Origin: Oopsacas minuta
Lineage: Eukaryota > Porifera > Hexactinellida > Lyssacinosida > Leucopsacidae
Length of the DNA: 64,000 nucleotides
NCBI GenBank assembly: GCA_024704765.1
Contig: JAKMXF010000013.1
Span: 40,060-104,059, forward strand
Reading direction: 5' to 3'
Part shown: in pieces, positions 59,890-64,000 of the stretch
Numbering within the stretch: the stretch's first letter is position 1
Layout: every line of letters begins with the position of its first letter
Program-made: the position numbers and the translations under genes
The notes under the pieces: model-generated
The model's database searches: none
What the model was told of the DNA's origin: nothing
Seen by the model: the letters and a program-made list of their open reading frames with translations, nothing else

Positions 59890-61360
59890 CATGTGAGTAA
59901 CTGTTTACCGATTTTAGTAATTAAAACACCAAGTCAAAATGTAAATCCGGAATTTCGTCAGAAATAGTTTGACACAAATGAACCAAAATTTGTGTGTCAG
60001 ACAAAGGTGGGAAATACACTTCGAATAAGGAGTATTTAAGTGTTAGAATCATTTACTAAAGATATGTGATTATTTCCACACCTGTCCTATACAAATCAAT
60101 GCATATTATTGCAATGTTTTCATTGGTCAAGTAATTTACTCATTTGTTTAATAAGCCTCGCACAATAAATGTTTCAAATTTATGAAAAATAATAAGTTAT
60201 TGGAGATATTTTGTTGGTTGACAAATTCTACAATATACATAGAATTATTATGTGAATAATATGATCAAACACATTTAGTACCTTTGATGAAAATAGAATA
60301 TTGTGCTAGAGATTGCCTCAAAAGTTATTTCAGGTAACCAGACACGTTCATTAAAAATTCAATATTTATGACATTCCAAATTACTCAAACTAATGATTTT
60401 CTAGAATATCAATTCATCCGTACTTCTGAAGGAATATTATCGACAGATGATAGGACGAGTTTCATTAAAGTGTGCTACCATCTTGCACAAATTAACTAAA
60501 AATTTGCTTCTGCAGGCGCGTTGCGTTCGCAAACGCCATAACTCTATGAAATAATCAGAAGGAACTAGCATAACTTCGTACGAAGGGCGAAGCTCACCAA
60601 GGACAGTTTTATCAAAGATATTATAGATATTTTATCATAGATATTGATCATGACCTCTTTGAGAAATAGTACTAGTACGTATGATTATAATGAATATCAT
60701 TTGAAATCTACAAACTAAGGTAGTAATTTATATCTCTTGATTGGTTTCAATTTTCTCCGTTCCTGGTGTATTCCCACCTAGCATTTACTAAAGTTGAAAG
60801 AAACTTTGAAAGTATGATCTCTAACCTACCATAGCTTCGATCTCTGAGTTCAATATCATTCGTGGTAAGCGACTATTCGAATATAGACGATTATTCAAAT
60901 AAAGCGTTACTTGAATTATGCGAAAGGTCCATTTTAATATAAGAAACGTACTAACATGCAGGTTCCAACTCAAATTTGGGCTTTTGGAGACAATCGAGGG
61001 TCAGCATATTTCGAAGCTCAAATGCGGGTGACTTGGGACCTATAACAAACCCCACCTAGCCCATACTTAGCGAACACCTGAATATCAATAACGCGAATTT
61101 TGCCCCACACGAATTAGTACTTGACCCACATGCAAAACGGGGCGGGCGCGGCCACACTTCCAGACCCGCGAAGATTGCCGACTAAAAATAACAATGAATA
61201 AAACAATTAAAAATATTGACAGAATGGACATAAAGGTGAGCATAACATATAATAGATATTCTTGTATAGAATAAATTATAGGATAAAATAGTTTAACTCA
61301 GGAAAAAACACGCCTTTAGTAAATCAAATTAAAGAGAAAAAAGCAAAACTAATAACAAAC
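59890..61360. other. Non-coding stretch
   Basis: AT-rich, with a GC-rich patch at 61138-61180. It should contain intron sequence downstream of the kinase exon. I could not find the next kinase exon in it. Confidence 0.35.
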
Positions 61361-61822
61361 CTCTGGGGCCATCCAATATGGAGTTCCGATGAATGTGTCA
61401 CGTTTTGATATGGTCCTTTTATTAATACAAGATACACCAAAATCTGCAAGACGGATAGTTCCCTGAGAACATAATAACATATTTCCAGCTTTAACATCAC
61501 GATGTATTATTCTACGAGAATGTAAATAACTGAGAGCTTCAATTAACTGCTTAGTAACGCAAACAATTTGAAGTTCACTGAAACCATGATCCAATTCAAT
61601 AATGATGTCGTCTAAAGCGCCACCTGGGCAAAATTCAAGAAAATACCAAAGTTTGTTGTCAAAGAAGTATGCTTCATACAGTTTGAGAATATAATGATGG
61701 TCACAATCAGCAAGAATGTTGATTTCAATCAGAAACGCGTTCAATTCAGAATTATCTGCTAATTCTATAACCTTTGCAGCTGAAAATACTTGTGGATCAA
61801 GTTTTGATTGAGCCTTATGGAC
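61361..61822 (-). CDS. SLK: STE20-like kinase (SLK/STK10 type), kinase-core exon
   Basis: Minus strand, 154 codons. The acceptor is CTTTCTAG before 61822 and the donor is GAG|GTTTGT after 61361, both phase 0. It starts VHKAQSKLDPQVFSAAKVIE; Lys17 is the ATP-binding lysine. Then come LIEINILADCDHHYILKLYE, YFLEFCPGGALDDIIIELDH, the catalytic loop IIHRDVKAGNML, DFGVS and GTPYWMAPE. All residues required for kinase activity are present in this part. The wording matches SLK/STK10 kinases closely. The missing start exon is at 46143-46012, which joins in perfect phase to give GDGSFAK-VHKAQ, but it lies on the wrong side for this strand. The exons following APE were not found. Confidence 0.9.
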
Positions 61823-63411
61823 CTAGAAAGATTAAAAAATTGAGATTCTGCAGAAGAGACAACAGTAGAGAGCCAAGAGCTATAATGGAGAAAATAAACA
61901 AATAAAGGGGCGTAATACACAAACAGCGTTAGGAAAATTTCAAATATAATTTTAGAAAATGTAGAAAAAGTAAAATTCTGTGAAATCCTTTGTCAACAAA
62001 CTTAAAATGGGAATTTCAATAATAATACATTTGAGGTTGTTGCATAGTATTATGGGGCAAGTGTCGCCTCGGAATATATATTTCAACAAAGATTACAAAG
62101 TGATGACGTCGTAATGACTTGTTCACAATTTACACATAAGATTTCAAATTTAGTTTTTTTGAAAATTTGTTTAACTGATAAGAGCAAATTATTGAATATG
62201 TGAATCCCTTATATCATTTGACAAGAAGCCATGTATATTTAAAGTCAAATTTCGATCAGTATTGGAATCCAGATATTTATGAGGCATGCTGTTTATGACA
62301 ATCAATTTCGTATCTACAAATATATCGAAAATCAGGCCAAACACGTATCAAATATTACTTGTACATAAATTTGATATTCCCAATCGATTTTTTACCATCG
62401 AATTACTATAAGTGAAAAGTTTTGCTTCTGTAGCTAATATGAACATTCCATTCCGCTTCATCATTAATTCTTTCTTGTTTGTACATATTTCTTCCAGATA
62501 TATAATTTCATCGTATGGTCATGTTGGAAATTTGATGGATGTGAAGCTAGCGCTGGATTCGACTGAGCTCACTTCAAATTTAGATTTGATGCCGTTCCTT
62601 TTATTGGATTTAGTTGAAAATTACAGAACAAATTGAAGACATGGACGTTTAAGAATGTCTAAAAATATTTGTACTTTTAAAAGCAAAAAAAGTGTAATTA
62701 TTTCAATGCCTTGTGAAATATAGATTTTCAGGGTTGAGCAAATTTAGTTCGAAACTACTCTCTTTCATGTGTAAATCCAATAAAGGTACATTGGTAATGT
62801 TGATTATAATGATATTAATCAGTTTAGCGTTCAGAATTATCACCTCAAACTTACGTTTATCCGCGATCAATTAAACATTAAACCCAGGTAATAATCTGTT
62901 TAACGAAATTGTTGCTATTTCATACGTCTATGGAATATAACTGAAAGGTGTTAAGCCGAGAGGTAGTATAGCAGCTCAGGCCTGTGGGTCATGTTTCCCC
63001 CTAATTAACTAACACATTACTCTAGGGATCCGAATAAACGGACCCCGCTTATTAATTTCTTGGTTTTCTTCCACCTCTGAGCTTATTCCAATTCTCCGTG
63101 CTAGCCAGCGGTAATCTAGTATGTATGTAGCAATTTTGAAATTTCAAATCTCTCACTCAGTGATTAATCACATCCGCAACCCAGGTTGCAACATAGAAGA
63201 AGTCCGTTATGTTTATACTTTAGGGTGCTGTTAGTTAGAAACTTTTTTCAGCTTAACCGCACGAATATCGTCATTATTTCACCATTTACTCAATGTAATT
63301 TAGCTACAGGGTGTATAAACTAGCAAATAGTTCATTGTAAATGATTTTTTCTTAGTACAATATGGTATAATATCAAATTCAACACGAGTTATTCTCATAT
63401 TTATTATTATA
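61823..63411. other. Mostly non-coding stretch
   Basis: I looked here on the minus strand for a correctly placed start exon of the kinase (a glycine-loop sequence with a donor) and did not find one. A plus-strand exon candidate is at 62498. Confidence 0.35.
62498..62636 (+). other. Possible terminal exon, unassigned
   Basis: It follows a good acceptor (CATATTTCTTCCAG ending at 62497) and runs 46 codons to a stop. It contains SYGHVGNLMDVKLALDSTEL and LDLMPFLLLDLVENY. The composition is protein-like. I recognise no family, and no upstream exon was identified. Confidence 0.25.
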
Positions 63412-64000
63412 CAGGGTGTCTCAAAAGTCTTTTCCTCTTATGAATACCACTATAAAAATATAGAATTTCTTAGATAGATTCCTCTAATTATTTGCCTATA
63501 TATTCACCATAAAGTTTTATACATGAATTAATTCGACTTGGCATCCCATCAACTAAATTCTCAAGTATCGATGGGCTAATCCCATTCCATATATTTCCAA
63601 ATATTTTCCGAACTGTGTTAAATTTGTGGCGGGCTTTCCCTTGTCCAGCACTGCTTGCATAATAGACGAAAGATTTTCGATGAGATTTAAATCTGGGGAG
63701 TTACTAGGTCAAACACCTTTCCCCAAATCCAGGTAGATGCTTTGAAAGCCATTTCTGGGTCCTTATGGCTGTATGGGCAGGGGCGCCATCCTGCATGAAA
63801 ATTGTCTCGGACATCTTTCGACACATTTTCCTTTGGGTAAGTGGGACTCTAGTCTTTCTACGCTTAAAGGTAGGGAGACAACACTTCTCCAGGATTTCAT
63901 TAATATAGTAGTCAGTATTCACTGAGCGTTTTGGGGGGATGAAGTGTAGTTCTGATAGCCCTGACCGGCTCATCATTCCCCAGACCATCATTTTCGGGGG
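63412..64000 (-). mobile_element. Tc1-type element, 3' part, runs off the window
   Basis: The left end is TA then CAGGGTGTCTCAAAAGTCTT. The minus-strand transposase enters from the right edge: MMVWGMMSRSGLSELHFIPP, YYINEILEKCCLPTF, then SETIFMQDGAPAHTAIRTQK (second catalytic Asp). After a one-base frameshift and a stop it has NSPDLNLIENL (Glu). The spacing is about 36-37 residues, more than the 34 of classic Tc1. This copy is broken by the frameshift. A matching terminus lies at 44504. Confidence 0.8.

Noticed and set aside
1-64000. tRNA, rRNA or viral insertions
   Set aside because: On reading both strands I found no cloverleaf I could defend, no rRNA-like block and no recognisable viral gene. 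A dedicated covariance-model search was not possible here.

Overview
This window is AT-rich, repeat-dense eukaryotic DNA. Host genes are split by introns, there are no operons, and most open reading frames are fragments of DNA transposons. The host-type proteins (an Otu/OTUD4-like protein and a SLK/STK10-like kinase) and the transposon mix (Tc1/mariner including DD37D forms, pogo, hAT, Mutator-like, Merlin) suggest an invertebrate, most likely an arthropod. A copepod such as a salmon louse would fit, but that is inference and not proven here.

Host-gene islands. (1) 1.1-3.5 kb, plus strand: an uninterrupted 766-codon gene with an OTU domain, a Tudor-like domain and a conserved C-terminal block. 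It is the orthologue of ovarian tumor/OTUD4 and has Ser in place of the catalytic Cys. (2) Two exons of a STE20-family kinase on the minus strand: the start exon at 46.0-46.1 kb and the kinase-core exon at 61.4-61.8 kb. They fit together exactly in phase but lie in the wrong order. (3) An unrecognised 200-codon open stretch with six cysteines at 35.7-36.3 kb, plus two weaker exon candidates at 4.1 and 62.5 kb.

Transposon layer. hAT remnants lie at 4.9-6.4, 24.0-26.1, 35.0-35.3 and 51.9-52.8 kb. hAT-type short elements lie at 18.7 and 51.5 kb, the second with an exact 8-bp target duplication. Mariner DD34D copies are at 9.2-10.5, 29.8-30.8 and 43.6-44.4 kb, with a mariner N-terminal piece at 26.8-27.3 kb. 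DD37D mariners are at 15.2-16.5 and 16.6-17.1 kb. Tc1-type copies are at 34.0-35.0, 55.1-56.7 and 63.4 kb onward. There is a pogo/Tigger transposase end at 7.8-8.4 kb with related short elements at 0.5 and 21.6 kb, a Merlin (IS1016-like) remnant at 32.5-33.4 kb, a Mutator-like remnant at 39.0-40.2 kb, and a broken multi-copy zinc-binding protein family of unknown function at 11.2-13.1 kb. All are decayed.

Seven single N bases (8388, 16619, 26845, 33598, 35013, 44377, 52805) sit inside or at the edge of transposons, several exactly where one element changes abruptly into another. I read them as contig joins. Order and orientation across them should not be trusted, and the reversed kinase exons support this.

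Non-transposon structure includes three long foldback regions (31.8-32.0, 41.3-42.8, 48.5-49.1 kb), several short perfect hairpins, a degenerate minisatellite (23.2-23.7 kb) and a 31-bp tandem repeat (15.0 kb). I see no CRISPR array, rRNA, confident tRNA or coherent new multi-gene system.
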